NCBI GenBank assembly: GCA_025267735.1
Contig: CM046297.1
Coordinates: 15,650,011-15,714,010 of the forward strand
Direction of reading: 5' to 3'
From: Mactra quadrangularis
Lineage: Eukaryota; Mollusca; Bivalvia; Venerida; Mactridae
DNA length: 64,000 nt
The notes beneath the pieces are model-generated. The model was not told the origin of the DNA. It did no database searches and worked only from the letters and a program-made list of their open reading frames with translations. Every line of letters begins with the position of its first letter. The stretch's first letter is position 1. Below are positions 1 through 11,000 of this stretch, in pieces. Position numbers and translations under genes: made by a program.

Positions 1-892
1 AAGGAATGGATACAATTAAGAAATTCAGACACAGCCGTGGATCTATCTTCAAGATGTAAATTGAAGTCGCCCATAATTAACAGGTTAGAGTAGTTAGGAA
101 TTAAATCTTCAATAAATTGATTGAAGTCTTCTACAAACTGAGAAACAGTGGCTAATGCTGGGGGTCTGTAAATTCCAATACAATGAAGGGCAATATTCTT
201 GAAAATTAATTTCCATATACCATATTCAAAGCTCCTTGTACTCCCGCTCTTAATTTTATTAATATCAATTGTAATGCGACTGGCTATAGCTATCCCACCT
301 CCGACTTTATTTTGTCTATTGGATACTGTTAATCTGTACCCATTTTGGTTTAAATCAGAGGTCTCGATTAAATGTTTTTATCATCTGAAAACCAAGTTTC
401 TGTTAGTAAGGCAAAATCTATTCTTTCTTCCCTCAAATATTGACCTATAACAAAATCTTTATTTACAGCGGATCTACAGTTTAAAGTCAAACAATTTACA
501 TTTTCACTAATCTGACTTACAGTGTTACATATTTTAGGGTATATTAAGTTGTTTTTATTAATGCCCTTAGGGGTTTTAACTGTACTTTTCACAACACATC
601 TATTTTTTCTTTGTGACCGGTAAGGAGCTAATTTGAGTGAATTAATAACACTTAGAGTAGCGGTATCAACTTTGTATAAACAAGGATTGTTGTAAACATT
701 TAAGCCTAAATCCAATAATTGGTCACGGTCATATTTCAATGAACAACATGAATTTGGTAAAAGGTGTGATTTTTGATGATAAAAATTATCAAAATTTTGA
801 ATATTGTTTTTAAGAATAACTAAACCCATGATTGAAAAAATAAAAATATAATTAAAGATGCACTTAGCTGAAGTGTTCATGAACATGCACAT
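1..892 (-). pseudogene. LINE endonuclease-domain fragment (5' part of ORF2), broken
   Basis: On the minus strand the frame ending near 368 contains a stretch reading LNCRSAVNKDFVIGQYLREE followed by DFALLTETWF, which fits the start of the apurinic-type endonuclease (exonuclease-endonuclease-phosphatase fold) of non-LTR retrotransposons. After a frame change near 365 the same strand continues with GGGIAIASRI, then IGIYRPP and LLIMGDFNLHLEDRS, the later endonuclease motifs, and runs off the window at position 1. The enzyme would nick target DNA for target-primed reverse transcription. The frame change and the missing reverse transcriptase in this window mean it is at best a fragment. The extreme N-terminal part of the open frame (near 892) is not recognisable and may not belong to the element. 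Confidence 0.75.
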
Positions 893-1147
893 CCAAAAAT
901 ATTCACAAAACTCTGTTGTTAACTTGAATAAATATCCAAAAACATCAGAGCAAATAAAGTGTGTATGGTCTCAGACGACCTTCACCTTCACACAAAATAA
1001 TGTTCATAGCTATAGTGCATACAAAATAACAAAACGTGTTTGGGTAAACAATAAAAATGAGACAATCCATTTAAGGGGTAGGCAGTATTGAAAATAAAAT
1101 TTGTGCAATTCCTTTTAACAAAATTAGCATGGCGGATAAACCACTTG
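893..1147. other. AT-rich spacer, nothing recognised
   Basis: Between the LINE fragment and the TA-flanked element there is only AT-rich sequence with short chance frames. I see no splice-bounded exon or RNA gene. Confidence 0.5.
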
Positions 1148-1149
1148 TA

Positions 1150-2447
1150 CGAGAGGTGTTCAACTTATATTTGAACATATCTGAACTCTGATTCTGAAGC
1201 CTATGACCGGATTGTTTCCTCTAAAAATTGCTTTTTATATATATTGTTATGTAAATAATCATGTTCTATGAAGCAAAATTATTTAAACTTATTTTATCAA
1301 ACATATTTATATCATGTTAGTTGACCACCCCAAAACATCATTTTTTAGAGTTTTACCACATTTTTTGCTCTTAGATATGGCCTGTTGGATGTGTTATAAA
1401 TGTAGTAATTACCTTTTTGTATCCCAATAGCATGTGTAATTTGATAAAACAAAATTACGTCTTTTAACAAAAAAATATGCATTTTGTCATTTAAGACTTT
1501 AGTCCGAAATCAGTGTTTGAGAGCATATATCATACATTAGTTAATTTTACATAATAGATTTTGAAATTATTTAATTAAACATATACTTATTAAAACTTTA
1601 ATGTCCAAAGTGTGTAAATTGAAAGGAATGCAATAGTCAATGATGTTTTAAGGGGTCAAAAAGTGGTCCTTTATAGGGTAATTCAAAGACAAGTAAGAGA
1701 AAGTCGTCACGTTTTGGTCAAATTTAGTAACGTATAAAACACTATGTTTTCACTTTTTATAATTGAAGTTGCTAAATAATATAGTCATACACCAATTTCA
1801 TAGACATGATTTGCTTAATATTTGAAGTTACTTTGATACGACCATGTTTAGAAGTATTTACTTTAGCTTTTATTGCTTGATATGACGTCACATAACATAA
1901 ATATAAAAGCCTCATTCAAAGCCTGTGTAGAGGTTTCGAAGTAGAACTTTGGGAATGTGTGTCTTTATCACATAAACTAAACATACACATATATCAAATG
2001 AATTAGTAGTTGCAGAAACATTCATAAATAATGTTATTTATCATGTACTTGATCCAGCTCAACGTTCATTTAGATAATGTTGTTGTCAGACAAATAAAAT
2101 GCAATGTCACGCACATTTCGAACTGCAAACAACTCAAAGAAGTAGAAATATACATGAAAAGATTGTGAAAGAAAAGATTTTGCAAAATCTTATGGGATCA
2201 AGATTAATAACAACTTCTAAAGTGACCGTTTACTTTAGATTTCGCTATGTTCAAAACGCCATAACTACGGTCCCTACATTAATGTTTAATAACAACCTTA
2301 TGTTAATTCAAATTTTTAATTGTAATATGCCAGTCGATTATAGACAATCCACTTGTAACATATTCAAGTAAAATGTGGATACTTATTGTCAGAAATTGAT
2401 TTTTATCCCATTAAAAAAGTGTTCAAATATAAGTTGAACACCTCTTG
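1150..2447. mobile_element. 1.3-kb TIR element flanked by TA (mariner/Tc1-like, no transposase)
   Basis: The left end CGAGAGGTGTTCAACTTATA (1150 on) matches the reverse complement of the right end (...TTGAACACCTCTTG, to 2447) over about 28 bp with one mismatch. Both ends are bordered by TA (1148-1149 and 2448-2449), the target duplication typical of Tc1/mariner elements. A terminus beginning CGAGRGGTGTTCAA resembles mariner-clade ends. The interior is AT-rich. Its longest frame (2099-2371) has no DDE/D motif I can see, so this is a non-autonomous or decayed copy. Confidence 0.75.
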
Positions 2448-2506
2448 TAAACACCACAAAACAAATATGTGAAAACGATTATACATCTAGAAACAATAAC
2501 TGGTGT

Positions 2507-2745
2507 ATAGTTCTATTACATTAACCTGTCACAACTTGAATAATTACACGGTCACTGAATGTGTTATCATTTAACCTCTTTTTAACCATTGAGCCACCAA
2601 TCCATATTAATCATTGATAATCTAACTATATATGCGACGATTTTGAATATCGGGGAAATAACAAGTTCGAAAGGGGTTAAAAATAATAGATTCAGTGACC
2701 GTGTAATTATTTAAGTTGTGACAGGTAAATGTAATAGAACTATAA
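2507..2745. mobile_element. Palindromic MITE with ~51-bp inverted arms
   Basis: The left arm starting GTTCTATTACATTAACCTGT (2511) is the reverse complement of the right arm ending GGTAAATGTAATAGAAC (2741), over about 51 bp with few mismatches, around a ~125-bp centre. TATA is present outside both arms. The inner arm CTGTCACAACTTGAATAATT is clearly related to the arms of three further elements at 21.4, 23.0 and 24.7 kb. Confidence 0.75.
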
Positions 2746-3299
2746 TAACGTAAAAAATATTATGACTAAACTTGGATTATTAAACTGTTATAACAATAAA
2801 CAATGTGTTAACATGTCATCACTAAAATCACTTATCATGGAGTATTATAACAATCAATGGAAAGATCAAATTCTAAACGTTCCTTAACTACGATATTATA
2901 AAACTTTTGAAACAGTATTTGAATAAGAAAAATATGTTTCACTTAATCTAAATAGAAATGAACGATCACTACTAGCGTAGCTACGTTTTGGCATTTTGCC
3001 TGTTAAGAGTTGAAACAGGTCGTTATTACGGAGAACCTTTAGAACACAGACTACGTTTATTCTGTGATCAAAATACTGTTGAAACAGAGACACATATTTT
3101 ATTAAATTGTAATTGTTATGACAACAATAGAGATGAAATATTTCATGATATATATTTAAATAATGACTTTTTGGATTTCAATGATGAAAATACATGTAAG
3201 AATAAAACCCTACTTTTAAACCATCTGCGTAAAGTCGCAAAGTACATGTACCTAGTGAAAGCATCCTTGAAGAGACAGAGACTTACTTATAATAGATAA
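2746..3299 (+). pseudogene. LINE ORF2 C-terminal fragment with Cys/His knuckle
   Basis: The plus strand encodes a typical C-terminus of jockey/CR1-like LINE proteins. It reads LRFGILPVRVETGRYYG, then a Cys/His knuckle (C in LFCDQNT, H in TETHILLNC, C in NCNCYDN), then a helical tail ending at 3299. Upstream (about 2750-2985) the matching protein is interrupted by several stops. It has no catalytic domain, so it is a 5'-truncated dead copy. The 3' flank contains TAGGTCCATAGGGCCGGGTG, which looks like a LINE 3'UTR. Confidence 0.7.
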
Positions 3300-4230
3300 T
3301 TCTATGTATTTGTTTATAGTGTATATACATTTAGTTTCATACAGTGACTTATAGGTCCATAGGGCCGGGTGTATTTTGTACTTATATTACATTGTTCTTT
3401 ATATTAATGTACTGTATCTTACACATGTCACTTTAATAAAAACCTTACTTACTTGTAAAAGCGTGCTTGTAATGGTAGAACGCTTTTCCCTTACACCAAC
3501 AACTGAGACACTCGTAAAACATATCACAATTGTTTATTGTCATCCTGAGCATCCCTCGGCGTGAATTAGTTTATTGTATAGTTATTATAAACAGCTTTTT
3601 GTTTTTTGTTCGAACTATAGTTAGACAACGGTGGCCCCTTCTCAGCCAATCAAATTGCTTATTAAGTATTTGATAAATCTCATACCACACGGTTAAGTGT
3701 TTGGTATTATTGATATGAGTGATATCTACTGTCTTATTCACTGGGCCACACGTACTGAATGATTAATTTTGTACTCACAAGAATTAATACTTTGTCACTG
3801 TACCACAATAGCGTGGACTCATATGCCATGTTTTAAAAATTGATGAGGTGGACTGGATTATTTTATCTTAACGTTAACACTACAAGTACAGTACGTGTAC
3901 AAAATAATTTTATTTTGTACATTTTGTACACATACTGTTCTTGTAATTTGCATACGTATCATAAAAGTAATTTTGCAGAGTATGTGATATATGTATATAA
4001 ATGTGAAACCGCAATGGCACCATTTCCTGACTATTTAACCCCTCGTGATATAATTGTTAGAAATTTAGTTAAGCGTTCGTGAAAAGGAACTTGAATGTAG
4101 AAAGGGCAATTATTTTGGAAAATACCCAACTACCTTTAGAAATTTTGTAACAGATTAGTTTAATCATTAACATTAAAAAAGGATTTAATTCATTTAACTT
4201 ATCTATACATGTACTATTAAATTTGCGAGT
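3300..4230. other. LINE 3' flank and unassigned AT-rich DNA
   Basis: The first ~120 bases look like the LINE 3'UTR. The remainder has only short chance frames; I see no exon bounded by convincing splice sites. Confidence 0.4.
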
Positions 4231-4718
4231 TTCCTGTTTTGTGGAAGAAACTGCGCAGCTTTGAATAAATCTTTTGTTTGTCGCTGGAGCACCTATTTAC
4301 CGGCATATCAAGTTGACAATTCTTTTTTGACAAAGCCTCTTGATATTTGCAAAAACTGCAAAAAAATCAACAAAAATAGTGTTTTTTTTGTGTCTAAAAA
4401 TAGTTCTAGATAAAACTAAAATAGACACGTCAAACCAAACTCCCCGCAGCGGTTATCTCCCTTTATCAAATCAAGTAGCAAAGCGTGACGTAAGCACTGT
4501 GAGGAGTTTGTCGAATGTAATGCCTCTGTCACATGACTGTAACTGCTGTATTATCATGGGGAATCACCCAGAATATGTGCAACCTTCTTGCCATTTTTTG
4601 AATATTCACCAAGCATGCGTTCTTTGTTCTCGAAATAATACCCATTAACGGCATACTCACCCATGCTTTTTAAACATGCCTGTTTCGAGGAACAGTTTCG
4701 AGAACTGTCATTACCTAA

Positions 4719-4747
4719 AGCCCGTGCTTGCACGGGCTCCCATCTAG
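4719..4747 (+). mobile_element. Helitron-like 3' terminus (hairpin then CTAG/T)
   Basis: A perfect 8-bp stem, AGCCCGTG-CTTG-CACGGGCT, is followed five bases later by CTAG and a T. This is the layout of canonical Helitron 3' ends: a short GC-rich hairpin shortly before CTRR, inserted 5' of T. The 5' end of the element could not be fixed, so only the terminus is annotated. Confidence 0.5.
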
Positions 4748-4889
4748 TTGTTAAATAAATTTAGTAAATCTTCTTACTTTAAAGGGAATTAATTGAGACA
4801 GGAATTAAAGCGCCATGATCGTGCGACCTCATGCACAACTCGTGCAGGTCGGTTCCTCTCCTCTCGGAGACAAACACCAAAATCAACAG

Positions 4890-5503
4890 CGTAAGCCAAC
4901 TACAAGCAAAACAATAACAGCTCTGTGATTAGCGGCGTACCACAAGGTTCGGTCCTGGGACCCATGTTGTTTCTCATTTTCATAAATGACCTTCCGGATG
5001 GACTTTATTCCAAGACATGACTCTTCGCAGACCACTGTATATTGTACCGTCAAATCATAATCATCTCTGCTGAAGACCAACACATACTACATAAAGACCG
5101 TAATACCCTAGCGAAAATGGAAAGCAACATAGGGGTGGATTTTCATCCACAGAAATGTAGCGACATGCAGATCACCAGGTCAAAATCTATCATTATGAAC
5201 AACTACATCTTGAACGGCATACAACTCGACATAGTACAATCAAGTAAATACATCGGCATAGACATCCGCTCAGACCTATCCTGGAAAGATTACATAAATA
5301 GAGTCACCAAGATGGCAATCAACACCTTAGCTTTCATTCGCCAGAATCTCCACAAAGCCAACCAAGAAACAAAGACTCAGGCATATAATGCTCTTGCACG
5401 TTCTAACTTAAAATATTGTTTTAGCATATGGAATCCCCATCAGAAAACTCTCATCATTAACATTATTGAATATATATTCAGTATCTTTGGTCAATATAAA
5501 TAA
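4890..5503 (+). pseudogene. LINE reverse transcriptase fragment, inactivated
   Basis: The plus strand reads [20 protein letters not shown] and [12 protein letters not shown], then a stop (near 5019), then LFADHCILYRQ. The first part is the conserved RT block before the active site; LFADH replaces LFADD, so one catalytic aspartate is lost as well. It continues with GVDFHPQKCSDMQITRSK, SSKYIGIDIRSDLSWKDYIN and a thumb-like helix up to 5503. The order and motifs match jockey/CR1-type RT and resemble the longer copy at 37.6-39.3 kb. Two independent lesions (stop plus active-site change) mark it as dead. Confidence 0.85.
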
Positions 5504-5671
5504 GCTGTAAACATTATAATGTCGCTTGTTCGCTTTGACCTGCTTCATGGAATATCATCTAAAGAGACTCAAATTTGCATTAACGCAAAATAACTTGAGA
5601 TAGCAGTATCAAATCAAAGGGAGATAACTTTATCAGAATTAATGTTTAATGACAATATCACTTGTCTTGTT
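5504..5671. other. Short AT-rich spacer
   Basis: No feature is recognised between the RT fragment and the next MITE. Confidence 0.4.
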
Positions 5672-6054
5672 TAGTCCAACAGAATTAACCCGAGCTTGAC
5701 CTTTATGCAAGAATATATTAAACTCAGTATTTACAGTCTATTTTTGTCTTTTTTTGTAAATCGCACTTTATCAGAAGCTTTCGGCAAAATCTGCATACTG
5801 AACAATTAATGTTGTTTTCGTAAGAATAAATACTTTGAAACTGTGCCATAATATTGCTGACTTACTTGTTTCCCCAAAACATAATGTGTCCAAAATTTAA
5901 AGTACAATAACATGCCACTTTTAATAAATTGATTAATAGTCACATCGGTTGCTGTAACCGTATACACGCATACAGAAACTCACGATTTAATGTAAGTGAA
6001 GTGTGTAATTATTATAATTAGGTAGTTCAAGCTCAGGTTAATTCTGTTGGACTA
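5672..6054. mobile_element. MITE, GTCCAACAGAATTAACC termini
   Basis: The left end GTCCAACAGAATTAACCCGA (5674 on) and right end (CTGTTGGAC, to 6052) form inverted repeats of about 30 bp, bordered by TA. A second, partly degraded copy at 31.6 kb shares the interior (for example ATCAGAAGCTTTCGGCAAAA), which confirms it as an interspersed family. Confidence 0.75.
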
Positions 6055-6899
6055 TAGCAATTAGATACTGTTTATGGTTCATGCAATTTGTATCTAGATG
6101 CAGTTTTCAGTTTTGTATCAGTATCAAAGTTCAGGTTATTCTGTCTACAATAAAATTACTTTTCTGTTGCATGCTTATCAGCAATTAAAAAGGAAAAGTC
6201 TTTGCATCTTCAAGGAAAACCTGTATATTAGAGTATTCTATAAAATCTGTAGAGGATTTTGATATGAATATTGTTGAATTTTATTTAACTGTTAGTGGGG
6301 CATACATTAGCCCCCCTGATTTAAATAGTATGACTCTTTGTACTCACATTCAATTTAATCAGTGTATTTGCAATAGAAAGTTGATTAAAATTCAACAATA
6401 CGAAGCCATTGTACATAGACGTTGTTTTATATATAATTATCAGTAGTGTGTTCAGTTACCTTGAACGTTCCAAAACGTTCTGTAACGAAAGTGTCGGAAC
6501 AACTCAACACGAGACAACTCAATCTCCTACTAACGGATTGAGTTGTCCAAACTTTGAGCTGAGTATTGCACGGGTTAAGTTGTCTTCGGGATGAGTTCTC
6601 CTGTACCCGTAACGTTAGCTAACAGAAGTTACTGAATACGGGGCAGATAAACACAAATATTGTATCAAAGCAAAGGAGACGACTTTTACATTAGTTGTAT
6701 ATATTGTAATACATGTATGTTCATTGTATATGTCAGTAATACTTCATTTCATCAGTATTTTGTTATACTTATTAATGTTATATTAAAATATTCACACAAA
6801 ACTAAGTGACTGTTTTTTTTCTTCAAGTCAAGGCAGCTAATGTCTATAGTGACCAAAGAAAAATGGGTAATTCACTAACATTTAGTTTCACTAACAGTT
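6055..6899. repeat. AT-rich DNA with a short GACAACTC minisatellite
   Basis: At about 6500-6600 the motif GACAACTCAA and variants recur several times (ACAACTCAACACGAG, ACAACTCAATCTCC and inverted TTGAGTTGTCC). The same phrase is repeated at 36.6 and 50.2 kb. The rest is AT-rich without recognised genes. Confidence 0.5.
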
Positions 6900-7145
6900 T
6901 ATTTATTTCATTGGGTTTAACACCATAGCAACACGTTGTATAGGTCATATAACGGCATCTAGCGCACCTTACCTAGCTTTCCTTGACCTTTGTCTATAAC
7001 CAGTACTCACTTAGCCTTCCACACGGCCCGGAACTTCTCCATATACCTTATTAATGGAGGAAAATTGACATTATTGTCAAATTTCATGGAAGGGTATAAC
7101 CTCCCTGGGTGGGATTAGAGCCTCTAATTACAACGATAATACATG
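6900..7145 (-). mobile_element. SINE copy, shared-tail family B
   Basis: It begins with the tail GGGTTTAACACCATAGCAAC, found on other SINEs here. It then has an interior (CCTTGACCTTTGTCTATAAC, GGAAGGGTATAACC) related to copies at 21.27 and 33.6 kb. Because the tail is at the left, the element lies on the minus strand. The tRNA-like head is poorly preserved. Confidence 0.6.
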
Positions 7146-7527
7146 TAATTATGTAATTTACTTGTTATTACATGTACTTCCAAAATCGGCAAATTCTACT
7201 TGGTCTAATAGACTTTCAAAAACATATTTGTTCAGTGTCATAAAATGCTCTTTAGAAATAAATACATGAACTGACGAAAAATGACTTTATTCACTCGGAA
7301 AATAAATATAACACAACAAAAAGCCATGAAGATGACAACGTCTGCATATTATGGAACTTTCCTTATGGAATCTCCTTTTAATAGGCAGATATTTTCCCCA
7401 ATACTGTTGATGAAATACCTTACAATGTAATGCTAGATTTAGTGTTTCAATAATTCTAATGTCATGTCCATATTACATAATTCAAAGTTAAAAGAAAATA
7501 GTGGTTAGGTGTCTGAGTCAATGTTCA

Positions 7528-7745
7528 TGTTCAGTCGACTTTTTACAATAACCTCTGATCATTGAAATCACCTTCAGGCAGGTGATCTCTCACAGTACCC
7601 ATTTAGGTGGAGTGGAACAACTGAAGATTATTTTCTTGCTCAAGGTAATTAGCAGTGCCTCCAGTGGGGTTCTAACGCGGGACCTCTCAATCCCTAAAGT
7701 CCCATCCTTTCACAGGACTAATTCTTCTACATACACTACATTAAT
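7528..7745 (-). mobile_element. SINE copy, family C (tRNA head at right)
   Basis: It shares GATCATTGAAATCACC and the following ~150 bases with the copy at 62.5 kb and a head-only copy at 11.99 kb. On the minus strand the right part resembles a tRNA promoter, with a B-box-like GGTTCTAACGC/GGTTTGATTCC region. It is decayed and I see no clear target duplication. Confidence 0.6.
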
Positions 7746-8019
7746 TGTTACACCTCTACTTAACAGTACCTATGACATCATGTGATAAGTTTGTATTCAA
7801 CAACATTACAGGCGTGTAGAAATGATCTGAATATTGGGGCCGCAGATTGGGTTGGTACCCGCCTGTCAAAATTTTCTGTAATGGCAAGCCTCTGAAACTT
7901 GATTTTTCACTTTCAGTACCCCCGGTTTAAGATCATATGTCTGTATTAGACCTCATGATTTTCAATACGTGTCATGAAAAATTAACTCGGCTGCGGCCCC
8001 TGTGGCCCCAGCTCCTTCA
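7746..8019. other. Downstream flank of the SDR gene
   Basis: The sequence is probably 3'UTR or flank of the minus-strand dehydrogenase. A possible AATAAA for that gene lies further down, at 7286-7291 (minus); if used, the SINE at 7.5 kb would be part of the 3'UTR. Confidence 0.35.
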
Positions 8020-11000
8020 TTATCTTTGTTTTCTACCAGATTTCTCAATCATAGAAATACTTTTATTCCATAAAGAATTCTGTAACTCTTCATTATAAGT
8101 TAAACTAGATGATGTCACACTAGTCATGTTGTCATAGTAACCACCACTTTGACCTTCGACCTCTGGTGATAGAGCTACATATAATGTATTGGCTGCCCCT
8201 TGTTCTGTAGTCTGAAAGAAAAAAATGCAAATAGCTTTAATTTTAAAATGCATAGGTTTTTCACATTTTTTCAATAGGTTTTTAAATCTAGTGAGATTTT
8301 TAATTCATTCTTTGGCTGTTGTTTATCAAAAAATAACACCTTCACAACCTGGCTTGATTAGCTCACTCCATAGCATGCAAGTCTAATTGAGGGGTGGTTG
8401 GTTCAACCCTTGGTCTGACATACTTTTGTGGAGTTCGATCATAAAATAATTTCTACAGTCATTCTCCCTCCTACTAATGATTCTAAATCATGTAGGGTAG
8501 TTGTCAATCAGTGAGGGAAGTATGCATGTAGAAACTGGTTAACAGCTAAATCCAGATAATAAAACCTTTGCAGAAATGGTGAGTAGGTTGACCGATTCTG
8601 GCGATATGATCTATACATAGTGTCAATATGGCACTAAACGCAAACAAATCTAAACAACAAAAATACTTTCCCCATCACAAAATTACCATATCAATAGTAC
8701 AAAAATAGATGCAAAGATTTAAGCATGAAGCCGATTTAATAGCATGTATTCAAGGTCTGAAAGGCAGCAAGAACATTACTGTATATAAACAAAAAAGAGT
8801 TGCAAAACTTAGGTCCTCTTCAAGTATGCCAATTGTTTGTTTGTTTATTTGCTTTTTAGGCTGTTTATGAACACTTTTTTCAATTATTTTACAATTATAA
8901 CGAATATAAGTTCATGGTTCGAACTGGGATCCTTCGTAATTATGAGCAAACACTCTACCACATTGCCATAAAAGCTATCATGAAGGCAAGGGAGTGAAAG
9001 TACTGTATTATACTTCTTCAACATTAAGCTAATCAGTTATCCTGTATAGCAGTGGCAAATGCATGCCAAGTCAGCCAGGAATGATTTTATTAGCCAAATT
9101 AATTCAGTCAGCAGAGCACCTGACACGTGATTGTGATCCTAAGCCACAGCTCCCTGCATCAAGAACTCAGCAAATTCCTTAATATACTTGCTAAGAATGC
9201 TAATTTACCCAATTCTGCCATTGGTATTCTATGTAACCCAAATATATATGTGACATACTGACATAAAATACTTACCAGGAATGCTAATTTACCAAAATAC
9301 GCCATCGGTATTCTATGTACAGCTAGAGTATTATTCCACAGTCCTGACTGTATGACACCAGGATGTAAACTATTCACAGTAACATAAGAGTTATCTTCCC
9401 TTAATTGTTTATCTAACTTGTTGCCAGCAGCAACTATCAACAGTTTAGAATCAGCATAACTTTTATGGGAGGAATAATTATACCATTTACTTGATCTGAA
9501 ATAAATGACAATAAATGAAATGCAAGAGTGAATCAATATGAAGAAGGAAAGAAATTACATAAGTCATATTACACTAGGAAATATTTGTACACCATCGGGG
9601 GTCCGAACCCCCCCTGGAATTTCCAAAATGTACCTGTCCATTAATGTATATTTTAAATGTAAGTCATTTTTAAGTAACATAAAGCAATTTCTCTCAGTGC
9701 TAAACATAGATTTAATGGTTATATGGTTTTTATTATTAATATGTTGCATTATTCTGAAAATGTGTAAAATGTGGTAGTGGTTCGAAAGTTTGGACCCCCC
9801 CCCCCCCCAGTAAAAGTTCAGACCCCCTCTAGAAAAAATCCTGGATCCCCCCTGTACACTGGGGTCCAAAAGTTTCTTTACAGGTATTAAATTTTGATGC
9901 TTTGAAATATACCTCGATTTGCTTCACATGTAGTTATTAGTTTCACAATTAATATACAGTTTAACATAAACCATCCATTATGTTCTTTATGCATTATTTA
10001 TATGAAATTGAAATATTAAACATCATATGTCTGCAATATTTTTTTATAAAAAATAAGCAAAAATATGCAAAAAATCCATATGTAAAGAAACTTCAAGCGT
10101 GCAAATTACCCAATGCTGACAGGGCGGAGGTTGTGACGAAAAATAACAATACGGGACTCTTTCGAGACATCGTAATTGGAATGAGTACACCCTAAATCCT
10201 TTAACCAGGATCTATTGGAAGGCAAGTATGGTGCCAGCAGCCACGGTAATTTCAGCTCTATTAGCGTATATTTAAGTTGCTGGACCCCACTGTATTTTCC
10301 ATAGACAATCTAACCATCTATGTACTTTGACACACAACTCATCACACAAATAGGTGATTATGGCTCAGTACAAAAATAAGTGCTGCATATGAACACAAAA
10401 TTAATGTATTGGTTTTTTTATACAATGATCATTAAATTGTAAAATAAATAATGGCATACACAGTATAACTACAGTAATATCAATCCTTCAATACAAAGAA
10501 CTTTAAACCCATATGGGTATCTACCTACAGTCACACTGTGTAAAGATTGGCAGATGAATTATATTTTAGATAGGACTAACACTTAAAAGCATTATTCACA
10601 GTTGAAGATAAAAAAATTACTTATAACATATACATATATATACAATGTATCTACATGTATTAGATAGGCACGTAAATTTTCTTTTAAGTTTTTATCTAAA
10701 CCAATTTTTTCTAAGACTTAAGTAACCTTAAGATTAAAACTTAGATATAAAGTAAAATCTCATGTTATTCAAATTTTTATATAACTTATTTATTTCACAG
10801 TTTAATTATGTTTGATCTTTTGAAGAAATAAGCAATGCATCAAATAGGTAACACAAAATGTTGCATCATACAATTTTAAACAAAAAGACGTTTAAGAAAA
10901 GTTTGCATGAAAAATTTGCGAAGTCAAGCTTAAAAATGGAGGACTTACACTGAACTAAGGACAAAATGAAAACAAAGGTAGTTTTACCTGTCATCAAGTG

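Noticed and set aside
10000..10195. 71-codon frame over the 18S fragment
   Set aside because: The sequence is conserved as rRNA, not as protein; the frame is incidental.
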